From the NCBI GenBank assembly GCA_965232595.1, contig OZ246983.1:558001-622000 (forward strand): a stretch of 64,000 nt of DNA, in the 5' to 3' direction. How positions within the stretch are numbered: position 1 is the first letter of the stretch; every line of letters starts with the position of its first letter. Below, piece by piece: positions 33,625-42,733 of this stretch. Below the pieces are notes generated by a model. That model made no database searches and had not been told where the DNA came from. It worked only from the letters and a program-made list of their open reading frames with translations. A program made the position numbers and the translations under genes. The DNA is from SZUA-309 sp965232595. Its GTDB lineage: Bacteria; Pseudomonadota; Gammaproteobacteria; Pseudomonadales; Azotimanducaceae.

Positions 33625-35300
33625 GAGGCATCCCCCAATACTGCGTAGGCGGGTGAAGCGAGGGCCAGATAGAGCGCCACCTGGGTTCTCAAGGTGAGGT
33701 CGCCGCCGAGCGGCCGGAGGGCGGTGAGGATGGCGCCTCTGGTGGTGCTGTCCATGGCGCCGGCGAAGAACACCAGATCGATTCGATCTAAGAGCGCGTC
33801 CGGGTCATCGGCCAGGGCCTCGAAGTCGCTGAGGTCCAGCGTGATGTCCGCAAAGTCCTCAGGCGTGTCGATGGACTGCTCGGTAAAGAGCGCGTAAGCA
33901 ATCAGGTTCGTCATGCCGGCGACCGTCGAGGCGTCCGTGATCTGGAACTCGGGGGCGGTGAGGCCGGAATCGCTGAGCTCGCCGGCCGGGGAGAAGCTCG
34001 GCAGGTAGAAGTTGAACACGCTCGGTGCGCTCAGCACGTGCTGCTGAGTCAGGAACTGAGCGACGAAGCCGTAGCCCGGCCAGGTGCCGTCCGAGCTCGT
34101 CACGTTCAGGCCCCGGTTCAGATGCAGGTAGCGCAGGAACGGCTCGCGCAGCTTGATGCCCTGCTCTGCTTCCGGATCGAGCAGGATGGCGCGGAGCACG
34201 TTCACCATGTCGCCGCGCGGCGTAGTGCCATCGCCCTCGAAGGCGGCGCTCACCCGTGCCACGTACTCGGGCGACGGGTTCGAGGTGACCAGGCGCTGGA
34301 TCAGCAGCTTGCCGATGAACGGGCCCACGTTCGGATGCTCGAACAGGTTGTCCAACGCATCGCTGATGTCTTCCAGGCCCGTCTGCCCGTCCGGGATCAC
34401 GAAGCCGTTCAGCAGGGTCTTCTGTCCAGGCTCGTGGTAGTCCTCAAACATCTGCATGGGCACGTGCAGAATCGGCGCCTCGCGACCGAAGAAGGTGGCG
34501 CCGTAGCCGAGTGCCGGGCCGTAGGAGAGGCCGGTGAAAATCTTCGAGAACTCGCGGATCTCCACGTTTGAGTAGGTGGGGATCGGCTGGCCGAAGCCGT
34601 CGAGGCGCTGGCTGCCGTCGGGATTCAGCTCAAAGAGGCCGATCGAAAAGAGCTGCATCACCTCCCGGGCGTAGTTCTCGTCCGGGAAGGTGTTGGTCAC
34701 CGGATTGAACCGGGCGTTGTTCACGTGCGAGAGGTAGAGGCCCATCACTGGGTGCAGGGTCACGTCCTCGAGCAGATCGCGGAAGTTGCCGAAGGCGTTC
34801 CGGAGCAGCATGTCGTAATAGCTCGAGAGCGCCAGCGGGTTGATGTTGATCATGCCCACGTTGTCGCTGACCACGAAAATCTGGGTCAGCGCGTAGGCCA
34901 CCAGTTGTCGCAGCTGATCCGGCGCTGTGAGCGCCTGCTCGTAGAAGGCGAAACGCCGGAACGTTGCGGGCGGCGGGTTGGCAGCAGGATCGAAGCCGTA
35001 CTCGTTGAGATACCGACGCACGATCGGCTCGTGCAGGCTCGGCGCCATGGCGAACTGGCGCTCGAGCCAGTTCTCGACGCCTTCGTCCGCCGCAGCGTAG
35101 ATGTCGTCGTAAGAGGGTCCGAAAGTGGTCCGGGCCAGCATCTTCGAGGCTTCCTCCATCTGCGCGATGGTCGGGCCCGGGTCCGCCGGCGGCGGGTTGT
35201 TGGTGACCGGCGGGTTGTTCGGCCGGTCGTTGCCCCCGCCTCCGCCGCCACCGCAGGCGGCGAGCAGGCAGGTGCTTAATGTCAGTATCAGCAAACGCAT
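33621..35300 (-). CDS. DUF1800 family lipoprotein
   Basis: 559 residues. The lipoprotein signal MRLLILTLSTCLLAAC is followed by a glycine run. MLARTTFGPSYDDIYAAADEGVENWL at the start is the DUF1800 N-terminal motif, quoted here by its key residues; YAREVMQLFSIGLFELN and KLLIQRLVTSNPSPEYV are the other hallmark blocks. DUF1800 proteins are exported and almost always paired with DUF1501. Function unknown. Its start is 4 bases after the CpxP-like gene's region and its stop overlaps the DUF1501 start. Confidence 0.88.
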   Translation of the reverse strand: MRLLILTLSTCLLAACGGGGGGGNDRPNNPPVTNNPPPADPGPTIAQMEEASKMLARTTFGPSYDDIYAAADEGVENWLERQFAMAPSLHEPIVRRYLNEYGFDPAANPPPATFRRFAFYEQALTAPDQLRQLVAYALTQIFVVSDNVGMININPLALSSYYDMLLRNAFGNFRDLLEDVTLHPVMGLYLSHVNNARFNPVTNTFPDENYAREVMQLFSIGLFELNPDGSQRLDGFGQPIPTYSNVEIREFSKIFTGLSYGPALGYGATFFGREAPILHVPMQMFEDYHEPGQKTLLNGFVIPDGQTGLEDISDALDNLFEHPNVGPFIGKLLIQRLVTSNPSPEYVARVSAAFEGDGTTPRGDMVNVLRAILLDPEAEQGIKLREPFLRYLHLNRGLNVTSSDGTWPGYGFVAQFLTQQHVLSAPSVFNFYLPSFSPAGELSDSGLTAPEFQITDASTVAGMTNLIAYALFTEQSIDTPEDFADITLDLSDFEALADDPDALLDRIDLVFFAGAMDSTTRGAILTALRPLGGDLTLRTQVALYLALASPAYAVLGDAS

Positions 35301-35304
35301 GGCA

Positions 35305-35745
35305 TCAGCCTCCCGCGAGCATCTCGGCCCGCTTCACCTGCAGCACAGCCACCTGTTCCGGCGTCAGCAGGTTGCGCAGACGGATCAGCAGCCGCATCTG
35401 CTCGAGCTTGATCTCGTTTTCGGTGTCCACCGCCTGCCTGGCGAGCGCGATGGCTCTGTCCTCGTCGATCTGCGGCTCGTCGAGCACTTCCATCAGCTCG
35501 AAGTAAGCGGACTGCATGCCCCAGCTCTTGCCGGCCACCGCCTGCTGCACCGCCACCACCAGCTCGCCGATCTCTTTGTTCTGCGCCTTGGTGAGGCCGA
35601 TCTCATTGCGGTGAGCCATGATCAGCTCCAGCGACAGCAGCCTGCCGTCGAACGGATCTTCCTCTTCCTCGGCGAACGCCGGGACCGGCGTGAACGTAAA
35701 GAGCGCCACCAAGAGCCCACAGAGCATCATCCGTACTACAACCAT
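35305..35745 (-). CDS. Periplasmic CpxP/Spy-like helical protein
   Basis: 146 residues from the ATG at 35745 (GGAGG upstream), overlapping the previous gene by 10 bases; an earlier in-frame start at 35826 lies inside that gene. The signal peptide (MMLCGLLVALFTFTPVPAFA) is followed by an all-helical mature part. LEQMRLLIRLRNLLTPEQVA resembles the LTxxQ-type repeat of Spy/CpxP periplasmic chaperones/sensors. It sits between a membrane anti-sigma-like protein and the DUF1800/DUF1501 pair and may relay envelope status. Confidence 0.65.
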   Translation of the reverse strand: MVVVRMMLCGLLVALFTFTPVPAFAEEEEDPFDGRLLSLELIMAHRNEIGLTKAQNKEIGELVVAVQQAVAGKSWGMQSAYFELMEVLDEPQIDEDRAIALARQAVDTENEIKLEQMRLLIRLRNLLTPEQVAVLQVKRAEMLAGG

Positions 35746-36221
35746 GTGCTTTCCTCCTTCAGGACTTCCGCTCCGCCGATGTCCGGCAGGCCGAAGATGT
35801 CGATATCCGTTTTCACCGCCAGCCACCGATCGCTCGGTGCCTGCCAGCGCGTTGTGCTTTCCAGGTTGGCGAGCAGCTGCGCTTCGGCCGCCGCACGCAT
35901 GGCTTCGTGGTGAGCGATGAGCGCCGCTTCCTCTGCGGCCCGGTCTTCACCCGTCTGTATCGTGATGAGCACGACCAGCGCAGCAGCAGCGGCAACCGCA
36001 GCACCGCCAATCCAGCGTGCCTGCATGGACCAACCCGCAAGGCGTTCGCTGAGCCACTCGAAGCGCAGCTTCGGCGCGGCCACCGCGTCCGCGGCTTCGG
36101 CTTTCGCCATCACCGCCTCGAAGCTCGGCACCTCGACCGACTCCCGGGCCCGGGTCAGGTGCGCCCGCAGCTCCAGATCGATGATGGCGTCGCGATCCTT
36201 ATCGTCCTGATCAGGCGTCAT
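35736..36221 (-). CDS. Single-pass membrane protein, probable anti-sigma factor
   Basis: 161 residues from the ATG at 36221, which overlaps the sigma-factor stop by 11 bases and has GGAG 7 bases upstream. The cytoplasmic N-terminal about 75 residues (DRDAIIDLELRAHLTRARES) precede one membrane helix (IGGAAVAAAAALVVLITI) and a periplasmic tail of about 65 residues. The topology and place directly after an ECF sigma gene are those of an anti-sigma factor. No zinc-containing anti-sigma motif (HxxxCxxC) is present, so the call rests on context. Confidence 0.6.
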   Translation of the reverse strand: MTPDQDDKDRDAIIDLELRAHLTRARESVEVPSFEAVMAKAEAADAVAAPKLRFEWLSERLAGWSMQARWIGGAAVAAAAALVVLITIQTGEDRAAEEAALIAHHEAMRAAAEAQLLANLESTTRWQAPSDRWLAVKTDIDIFGLPDIGGAEVLKEESTWL

Positions 36222-36741
36222 CGCTGTTCTCCAGTTGTCGGCGCAGCGTCTGCTTCGCCCGGTGGTAATGCGTTCTGGCGCTGCCGACGGAAACACCCAT
36301 CACCTGGGCCGCTTCCTCGACGGTGAACTCCGCATCGATCACGAGCTCGAGCACCTGCCGCTGCCGGTCCGGCAGCTCGCTGATGGCACGGCGCAGGGCG
36401 GGCCAGCGTGTCTGAGGATCTTCGGCTTCTGCGTTCTGCGCTTCATCGATGAACTCCGCCTCTCCCATCGGCGCCACGCGCTGAACTTCCTGGCGATGGC
36501 GTCGCTGATGGCGTCGGGCGGAATTGCGGATCACGGCGTAGAGCCAGGTCTTCAGGCTTGCCTCGCCGTCGAAGCGGGCAGAACCGTCTACCAACGCCAG
36601 ATAGGCCTGCTGCATCACGTCCTCCGCCGCCTGGGCGTCGTAGCCGGTGAGGGACAACGCCCAGCCAAAGGCGCCCTCATGCAGCGCTGCCAGAGCCCGC
36701 CGCGAGATTCCGGGGTTGTGTTCCAGTCCATCGTCGATCAT
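36211..36741 (-). CDS. ECF-type RNA polymerase sigma factor
   Basis: About 176 residues from the ATG at 36741 (starts at 36774, 36789 or 36909 are possible). Region 2 reads AAEDVMQQAYLALVDGSARF and SLKTWLYAVIRNSARRHQRR; region 4 reads LPDRQRQVLELVIDAEFTVE, EAAQVMGVSVGSARTHYHRA and KQTL. This is a normal two-domain ECF sigma. It heads an operon with an anti-sigma-like membrane protein, a CpxP/Spy-like protein and the DUF1800/DUF1501 pair. A run of T/A at 36805-36815 lies in its leader region. Autoregulation is likely but no promoter was fixed. Confidence 0.87.
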   Translation of the reverse strand: MIDDGLEHNPGISRRALAALHEGAFGWALSLTGYDAQAAEDVMQQAYLALVDGSARFDGEASLKTWLYAVIRNSARRHQRRHRQEVQRVAPMGEAEFIDEAQNAEAEDPQTRWPALRRAISELPDRQRQVLELVIDAEFTVEEAAQVMGVSVGSARTHYHRAKQTLRRQLENSDDA

Positions 36742-36914
36742 TGGGTTGTCGCCGAACTTACCCCTTAGTGCCATAGGGAGCGCGTCCATATGACCCGTAG
36801 CTGTATTTTTTTTGTAACTACCGGGCCATCGGCCCTCCCTGCCGCGTATCAGCCGGATGAGCCGGTGACGGAACAGGCGCATACTCGGGACACTATCCTG
36901 CGCCAGCACCGCCC

Positions 36915-38657
36915 GTGAACCTGAAATTCATCCGCTCCGTCGCCCCCGTGCTCGCCAGAGCCCTGCGTTCCGGCCAGATATTCCGTCCGCAGTGCGAGCT
37001 GACGGAACCGGACCCGGATATCCTCGCTGAGTACGAGATCCGGATCCCCAGGGCAGACGGTACCTTCGTCACTGCCAACCTGTTCCGCTCCCGCGCCTTC
37101 GCCGAGCAAAATCAGCCTATGCCGGTGGTCATGTGCGCTCATCCCTACGACAACAGCCTGATCCCCGCCCTCGGCAAGACGCCGTTCGGTGGTCCGCCGC
37201 AGCAGTACCGGCTGATTCCTCAGGAAGGTGAGCCGCGTTTCTCCACGCAGACGAGCTGGGAGTCACCGGACCCCAACTTCTGGGTGCCGGCGGGCTACGC
37301 CGTGGTGAACATGAACCTGCCTGGCTATGCCTCGAGCGAAGGGAAGCCTTCAATCTTCTCCGAAGATCAGAGCAGAGCGTTTGCGGAGGCGATCGAGTGG
37401 GTGGGCGAGCAGGACTGGTGCACCGGTTCGGTCGGTCTGTCAGGCGTCAGTTTTCTCGCCATCAGCCAGTTTGCTGTTGCTTCCCGCCAGTCACCGCATG
37501 GCGTGCCCACACCGCTGAAGGCCATCTGCCCCTGGGAAGGCATAACAAGCATGTACAAGGACCTGATCTACGATGGCGGTGTGGAGGAAGAGGGATTCCC
37601 CGTATTCTGGTGGACGACGGAGGTGAAGCCAACCATCAACTGCAGCCCGGCAGAGTTTCGCGAGATCGAAGAAGGGCTGCCGGATGAGATCGCCCGATTG
37701 CATCCTTACTACGATGACTACTGGAAGGCCAAGGAGCCGGACCTGAAGTCCATTGATCTGCCCATGCTGGTCTGCGCCAGCTTCTCCGATCAGGGTCTGC
37801 ACACCCGCGGTAGTTTTCGCGCCTTCATGGAGGCGCGCTCCGAACACAAGTGGCTCTACACCCACAGGCGTCTGAAGTGGGACGCATACTATTCCCGGGA
37901 GGTGCTGGAGCTGACCCGACTGTTCTTCGACCGGTTCGTAAAGGGCGAGGAGAACGGCTTCGAGAAGCGGCCGCCGGTGCGCCTCGAGGTTCGCCGCAGC
38001 CGGGACGGGATCGCGGACGTCCGCGAAGAGCAGGACTGGCCGCTGCCGAATACGAACTACCAGCCGCTCTTCCTGCACCCGAATCGCTCGCTCAGCCCGC
38101 AATCGCCGTCCACGCCCAGCGAACTTTCCTATTCAGCGAAGAACGGATCGCTCGCTTTCGAGCTGACCTTCGCCGAGCCCACGGAGATCACCGGCTACAT
38201 GGCCCTACGGCTCTGGGTGGAAGCTCGAGGCGCCGACGACATGGCCATCTTCGTCGGCATCGACAAGCTGGACCGTGCGGGGGTGCGAATGCCCTTCTAC
38301 GGCTGCGTCGGCAACCACAACGACACAGCGGCAAAGGGTCTGATTCAGGTGTCCCGCCGGGCGTTGGATCCGGCCGCATCCACACCCTGGCAGCCGGTAC
38401 TGAAGAACGAATCCTCCGCGTTTCTGTCTCCAGGTGAGATCGTGCCGGTGGACATCAGCATCCTGCCGAGCAGCACGCTGTTCGACGCTGGTGAAAGCCT
38501 GAGGCTGACCATCTCGCCGAAAGAGGTTGTGCCGTCGCATCCGTTCATGAAATCCAACCGCTGCAATCGCGGCGCACACGTGGTGCATCTGGGCGGGCAA
38601 TACGACTCGTACCTGCTGGCGCCATTGAACCCAGACGTTCCAGGTACTACCCCTTAA
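36915..38657 (+). CDS. CocE/NonD family alpha/beta hydrolase
   Basis: 580 residues from GTG. The catalytic domain has MPVVMCAHPYDNS, GYAVVNMNLPGYASSEGK, and the nucleophile motif VGLSGVSFLAISQF, corresponding to GxSY/F in cocaine-esterase/X-Pro dipeptidyl-peptidase enzymes. SFSDQGLHTRGSF and FVGIDKLDRAG, GEIVPVDISILPSS match the cap/jelly-roll C-terminal domain. No signal peptide. It hydrolyses an ester or amide; acyl-peptide, cocaine-like or glutaryl substrates are known in the family, none can be chosen here. It is divergent from the sigma-factor operon. Confidence 0.87.
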   Translation: MNLKFIRSVAPVLARALRSGQIFRPQCELTEPDPDILAEYEIRIPRADGTFVTANLFRSRAFAEQNQPMPVVMCAHPYDNSLIPALGKTPFGGPPQQYRLIPQEGEPRFSTQTSWESPDPNFWVPAGYAVVNMNLPGYASSEGKPSIFSEDQSRAFAEAIEWVGEQDWCTGSVGLSGVSFLAISQFAVASRQSPHGVPTPLKAICPWEGITSMYKDLIYDGGVEEEGFPVFWWTTEVKPTINCSPAEFREIEEGLPDEIARLHPYYDDYWKAKEPDLKSIDLPMLVCASFSDQGLHTRGSFRAFMEARSEHKWLYTHRRLKWDAYYSREVLELTRLFFDRFVKGEENGFEKRPPVRLEVRRSRDGIADVREEQDWPLPNTNYQPLFLHPNRSLSPQSPSTPSELSYSAKNGSLAFELTFAEPTEITGYMALRLWVEARGADDMAIFVGIDKLDRAGVRMPFYGCVGNHNDTAAKGLIQVSRRALDPAASTPWQPVLKNESSAFLSPGEIVPVDISILPSSTLFDAGESLRLTISPKEVVPSHPFMKSNRCNRGAHVVHLGGQYDSYLLAPLNPDVPGTTP

Positions 38658-38702
38658 AGCCAGAATCCAGAGACGCTCGTATGATCGAAGGAATATCGAT
38701 CG

Positions 38703-38924
38703 ATGAGACCCCCAGCCATGATCACCCACGAGCACACGGACCCGGCCAACGGCACCCTGCAAATCGTCAATCTGGACAACGCCGCCTACATCGAGCTGAG
38801 TCGCGAAAGCGCCCACATCCGCGTGGTGTTCACGGACAACACGGCCGTGAACCTGAACTGCGCCTCGGCAGATACCGCCAAAACCGAGTTCATCAAGCTG
38901 CGCCGGACCATGGAAGGCATCTAG
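38703..38924 (+). CDS. Small conserved-looking protein of unknown function
   Basis: 73 residues (or 68 from the second ATG at 38718); AAGGAA lies about 9 bases before the first ATG. The sequence alternates strand-like segments (TLQIVNLDNAAYIELSRES, AHIRVVFTDNTAVNLNCAS) with a C-terminal helix (TAKTEFIKLRRTM), a compact beta-beta-alpha layout. No signal peptide, no recognised family. It lies between the CocE hydrolase and the CoA-transferase genes in the same orientation, with about 42-45 bases on each side. Confidence 0.55.
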   Translation: MRPPAMITHEHTDPANGTLQIVNLDNAAYIELSRESAHIRVVFTDNTAVNLNCASADTAKTEFIKLRRTMEGI

Positions 38925-38966
38925 CCTGAGCACCTGCTAGAGTCCTGCCGAAAGGGAGGACATGCC

Positions 38967-40148
38967 ATGACTGCCAGACCGCTGGACGGCTACCGGGTGC
39001 TCGATCTCACCCACGTGCTCGCCGGGCCCTACTGCACCTATCAGCTCGGACTGCTCGGCGCCGATGTGATCAAGGTGGAATCGCCCCGCGGCGACATGGT
39101 CCGTGGCTGGGGCGGGTCGGATGAACAGGTCGGCCTTGGCCTCGGCACCGGCTTCACGGCGCAGAACGCCGGCAAGCGCAGCCTCTGCGTGGACATCACC
39201 CAACCGGACGGTGCCGAGCTCGTTGCTCAGCTGGCTGAAGGTGTGGACATCTTCGTCGAAAACTACCGGCCCGGCGCCATCGCCGAGTACGGCCTTGGCT
39301 ACGAGGCGATCCGCGCCCGTAATCCCAGCGTGATCTATCTTTCCATCAGCGCCTTTGGCCAGAACGGCCCGCATGGGCATCGGCCCGGCTTCGACGACGT
39401 GGTGCAGGCCACTTCCGGCTACATGTCCATCAACCAGCGCGGCGACGGGCCGATCCGCACCGGCGGCCCGGTGCTCGACTACGCCACCGGCATGCAGGCG
39501 GTCTCCGCCGTGCTGGCGGCTGTGCTGCTGAAAGAGCGCACCGGCGAAGGGCAGCGGCTCGACATCGCCATGCAGGACGTGACCAACCTGCTCATCAACC
39601 GAAATCTGCACATCGCCGCTTCCACCGGCGAGCCGCCGGCGCCGGCGGAAAATCGAGACGGCATGCTGCTGGGACGGTTCGCCTGCAAAGACGGCCACGT
39701 GATGCTGGCCGGCTATCTGCCTCATCACTGCCGCAGTATCTGCAAGGTGCTAGGGTTGGATGAGTTCGCAGAGTTCTCCGGCCGCCAGTTTGCCGAGCGG
39801 GCCGACGAGGTGGCCGCCGCCGCAGAGGCTGCGCTGGCCGAACGCACGCGCCTCGAGTGGGATCAGATCTTCAGCGAGGCCGGCATCGTCGCAGGTGGCG
39901 TGCGTTTTCTGGACGAGGTGCTCGACACCGGGCAGCCGGAAGCCCGGGAGCTGCTCTCCGAGGTGGAGACGGCGGCCGGCCCGATTCAGGTGACCAACAA
40001 TGGTTACCGGATCAACGACACCGTGTTCCGGCCCACCGCTGGCGTGCCGCGACTGGGCGAGCAGAGCCGGGAGGTGCTGAGGGAGCTGGGTCTGGAAGAC
40101 GGACAGATCGACGAGCTGACCGAGCGCGGCGTGGTTCGCAGCCCCTGA
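38967..40148 (+). CDS. CaiB/BaiF family III CoA-transferase
   Basis: 393 residues. The family start is DLTHVLAGPYCTYQLGLLGA, DVIKVESP marks the CoA-binding region, and the catalytic aspartate lies in GGPVLDYATGMQAV. FGQNGPHGHRPGFDDVVQA is another signature block. These enzymes move CoA between carboxylic acids (for example carnitine, formyl, succinyl-hydroxymethylglutarate) through an aspartyl-CoA intermediate. Length is normal. GAAAGGGAGG precedes the ATG. It stops 1 base before the convergent monooxygenase gene; the substrate is unknown. Confidence 0.9.
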   Translation: MTARPLDGYRVLDLTHVLAGPYCTYQLGLLGADVIKVESPRGDMVRGWGGSDEQVGLGLGTGFTAQNAGKRSLCVDITQPDGAELVAQLAEGVDIFVENYRPGAIAEYGLGYEAIRARNPSVIYLSISAFGQNGPHGHRPGFDDVVQATSGYMSINQRGDGPIRTGGPVLDYATGMQAVSAVLAAVLLKERTGEGQRLDIAMQDVTNLLINRNLHIAASTGEPPAPAENRDGMLLGRFACKDGHVMLAGYLPHHCRSICKVLGLDEFAEFSGRQFAERADEVAAAAEAALAERTRLEWDQIFSEAGIVAGGVRFLDEVLDTGQPEARELLSEVETAAGPIQVTNNGYRINDTVFRPTAGVPRLGEQSREVLRELGLEDGQIDELTERGVVRSP

Positions 40149-40149
40149 G

Positions 40150-41841
40150 TCAACCGCCTCTCGCCCATAGCTGGTCGAGCGCGGCGGTGACGCCTGCCGG
40201 CGCCTGATCTGCCGCGAGCCTGGCCGCGATATGCCCGTCCGGGCGAACCACCAGAACCTCGTCTTGCGGAAACAGCGCAGCAAACGAATCATCGGCCGCG
40301 GTGATACCCGCCTCTTCCGTGAGGGTCTGCACACTCACCGGGATGCCACGATCCACCGCCTCAGCAACCGCCCCATCCAGGCTGCCGTCTGCACGCTGCG
40401 TCCAGACCAGAAAACGATCGTACGGCACCAGATCCAGGGTTGAGATACCGGCACCGTCCCGCACCAGCGGGGCGTGCGGCAGCCGGGCACCCGGCGTGGT
40501 GGACGGCAGGTAGGTCGACACCGGATTCTCAGGCAGTGGCGGCGCGCCGTCTTCAATCACCGCGGCACTGCTGTAACAGACCCCGAGATCCAGCCCCGCC
40601 ATGTTGAAGTGGGCGGCCTGGGCATCAACGGCCGCCTGCACCGCCTGCTGCCTGGCCTCATCAGCCAGCACCGCCTCCAGATCGTCCATGGTGACCTTTT
40701 TATCGCCGTTCACGTCGAGCTGGATCGCCACATCGATCATCTTGCTGGCGTTGTGGAAGCTCTGCTCGGCGTTGGTCTCAGCGATGGGTTTCCGCTCCAG
40801 CTCATAGGTCTCGAAGATGGCCGGATTCATACCCCCTTCCACCATGCCGATCTTCCAGATCAGGTTGTGCACGTCCTGAAAGCCTGTGTTCATGCCGATG
40901 CCGCCGGTGGGCGGGAAGCGATGCGCCGCATCGCCGACCAGGAACACGTTGTCCCTCCGGTAGCCGGTAGAGATCTGCGAGGTCATTCGCCAGGAGTCCA
41001 GGCTCAGCACCTCGTGCGGCACATCCGCGCCGATGGCCTTTTCGAGCAATCCGGCGAACTTCGCCTCGTCGATCTGCTCCAGGTCTTCCGACTCGTCCAC
41101 GGTCTTCATGAAGATCCAGACACCGCGGTCGATGTCATGAGCGATGAACACCCCGTTCACCTCGTCATCCATCACCCAGTAGAGCAGCCCTTCCCGGCCG
41201 GCGAGCGCCTCTTTCAGATCCGCCGTGAAGTGAACGGTGACGAAGGTCTGGATGTTGTCCGGACCCACCATCTCCAGGCCACAGGCTTTGCGCACCCGGC
41301 TGCCGGCGCCGTCGGCACCGATCAGGTACCGGCTGGTGACCTCGAGAGTTTCGTCGCCAGCTGTGATCGTTGAGAGGTAACCGTCGGCAGCCGCCGTAAA
41401 GCCTCCCCACTGGTGCGAGAACTTTACCTTGTCCGCGCCCGCCGTTTCGGCCAGCCGATCGAACAACACCTGCTCGAACTGATCCTGGCTCAGGTTGGTG
41501 GTGGGCGTCGGGCTCTGGGTGAGCATCCGCAGCACCTCGTCCGGATCGTTGCCCATGGTGAAGACGCCGAGATCCCGACCGAGCAGCCGATCGACCCAGC
41601 GCACGCTGCGGGTTTTCATGGGATCCGGGCCCAGCGACCGCACCTTCGCATCATCGATGCCCACAGAGCGGGCAATCTCCAGCGAGCGGCTGGAGATCAC
41701 GTGCGCCTGGGGCGCCTGATGGAGATCGGCATGACGCTCGACGATCAGGAAGTCGATACCGAGGCGGTCGAGGAACATCCCCGCCAGCAGCCCGGCAGGT
41801 CCGGCGCCAACAATGAGAACCGTCGTATTCAGGCGCGTCAT
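40150..41841 (-). CDS. FAD-dependent aromatic monooxygenase (PheA/TfdB-type)
   Basis: 563 residues. FAD motifs: VGAGPAGLLAGMFLDRLG at the N-terminus, the DG motif in YLIGADGAGSRVRKACG, and LVGDAAHRFPPTGGIGMNTG. The C-terminal thioredoxin-like domain is as in phenol 2-monooxygenase and 2,4-dichlorophenol hydroxylase. It should hydroxylate an aromatic ring with NAD(P)H and O2. Residues 376-387 (DVNGDKKVTMDD) look like an EF-hand calcium loop, an odd insertion. It overlaps the FAH gene by 4 bases and is the last gene of the TetR-FAH-monooxygenase operon. Confidence 0.88.
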   Translation of the reverse strand: MTRLNTTVLIVGAGPAGLLAGMFLDRLGIDFLIVERHADLHQAPQAHVISSRSLEIARSVGIDDAKVRSLGPDPMKTRSVRWVDRLLGRDLGVFTMGNDPDEVLRMLTQSPTPTTNLSQDQFEQVLFDRLAETAGADKVKFSHQWGGFTAAADGYLSTITAGDETLEVTSRYLIGADGAGSRVRKACGLEMVGPDNIQTFVTVHFTADLKEALAGREGLLYWVMDDEVNGVFIAHDIDRGVWIFMKTVDESEDLEQIDEAKFAGLLEKAIGADVPHEVLSLDSWRMTSQISTGYRRDNVFLVGDAAHRFPPTGGIGMNTGFQDVHNLIWKIGMVEGGMNPAIFETYELERKPIAETNAEQSFHNASKMIDVAIQLDVNGDKKVTMDDLEAVLADEARQQAVQAAVDAQAAHFNMAGLDLGVCYSSAAVIEDGAPPLPENPVSTYLPSTTPGARLPHAPLVRDGAGISTLDLVPYDRFLVWTQRADGSLDGAVAEAVDRGIPVSVQTLTEEAGITAADDSFAALFPQDEVLVVRPDGHIAARLAADQAPAGVTAALDQLWARGG

Positions 41842-42710
41842 AGCTGCTGCTCCACCACTTCGTTGGTCAGGGTGCCGATCCCGTCCACCTCGATCTCAAC
41901 CACGTCGCCTTCTTTGAGAAACACGGGCGGTTCGCGCAGGGCGCCCGCGCCTTCGGCGGAGCCGGTGACGATCACATCGCCGGGCTCGAGCCAGGTGATC
42001 TCGGAGATGTGGGAGATGAGGTCGGCGAAGGAAAAGATCAGGTCGTCGAGCTTCATGTTCTGACGCACCTCACCGTTGACCCGGGTCTGCAGGGTCAGGT
42101 CGTCGGCCGACAGGCTGTCCGCCGGGATCTCGTCTGTCGTCACCAGCCAGGGGCCGAAACCGGCGCCGTGATAGGCGTTCTTGCCCGTGGTCACCTGGAA
42201 GCCGCGAATCTGATAAAGCCGGGCCGAGCCGTCGTTGAAGCAGCTGTAGCCGGCGATATGGTTCGGCGCGTCCGAGACGGAGACGTTGCGGCAACGCTTG
42301 CCGATCACGATGGCAATCTCGCCTTCGTAATCGAAGTTCGGCTCCAGCGCCGGTTTCTCGATGGGCGAGCCGCTGCCGACCAGCGTGTTGGCAGCACGTA
42401 GGAAGAACATGGGGTACTCGGGCAGCTCCTTGAAGCCCATGCGTGGTGCCGCCTCCACGAAATGCGAGTGCGTGTTCAGCCCCGTGCACCACATGGCGCC
42501 CGGGTTGGGGATCGGCGGCAACAGCGTTACCGCGTCGAGGGAAAAATCTGCAGCGGCTGATTCCGCGACCTCCGCCGCACCGGCAAAGTCCTGCGCGATC
42601 AGATCCTTCAGCGTCGGCGCAGCGAGCCGGCTGCCCAGATCGATGATGCCGTCGTCGGTGACGATCCCGTAGGAGGTCTCGTTGTCTTTCAGGTATGTGG
42701 CAAGTCGCAT
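41838..42710 (-). CDS. Fumarylacetoacetate hydrolase (FAH) family protein
   Basis: 290 residues from the ATG at 42710 (AAGGAG upstream); an earlier frame start at 42827 lies within the regulator gene. The N-terminus MRLATYLKDNETSYGIVTDD and metal-binding FDYEGEIAIVIGKRCRNVS, GYSCFNDGS and VIVTGSAEGAGALREP are FAH-family features. Members hydrolyse or decarboxylate diketo acids, often late in aromatic ring-cleavage (catechol meta-cleavage, homogentisate) pathways. Its position between a TetR regulator and a ring hydroxylase supports an aromatic pathway. Confidence 0.9.
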   Translation of the reverse strand: MRLATYLKDNETSYGIVTDDGIIDLGSRLAAPTLKDLIAQDFAGAAEVAESAAADFSLDAVTLLPPIPNPGAMWCTGLNTHSHFVEAAPRMGFKELPEYPMFFLRAANTLVGSGSPIEKPALEPNFDYEGEIAIVIGKRCRNVSVSDAPNHIAGYSCFNDGSARLYQIRGFQVTTGKNAYHGAGFGPWLVTTDEIPADSLSADDLTLQTRVNGEVRQNMKLDDLIFSFADLISHISEITWLEPGDVIVTGSAEGAGALREPPVFLKEGDVVEIEVDGIGTLTNEVVEQQL

Positions 42711-42733
42711 GGGGAGACTCCTTTCAGGTGTAT

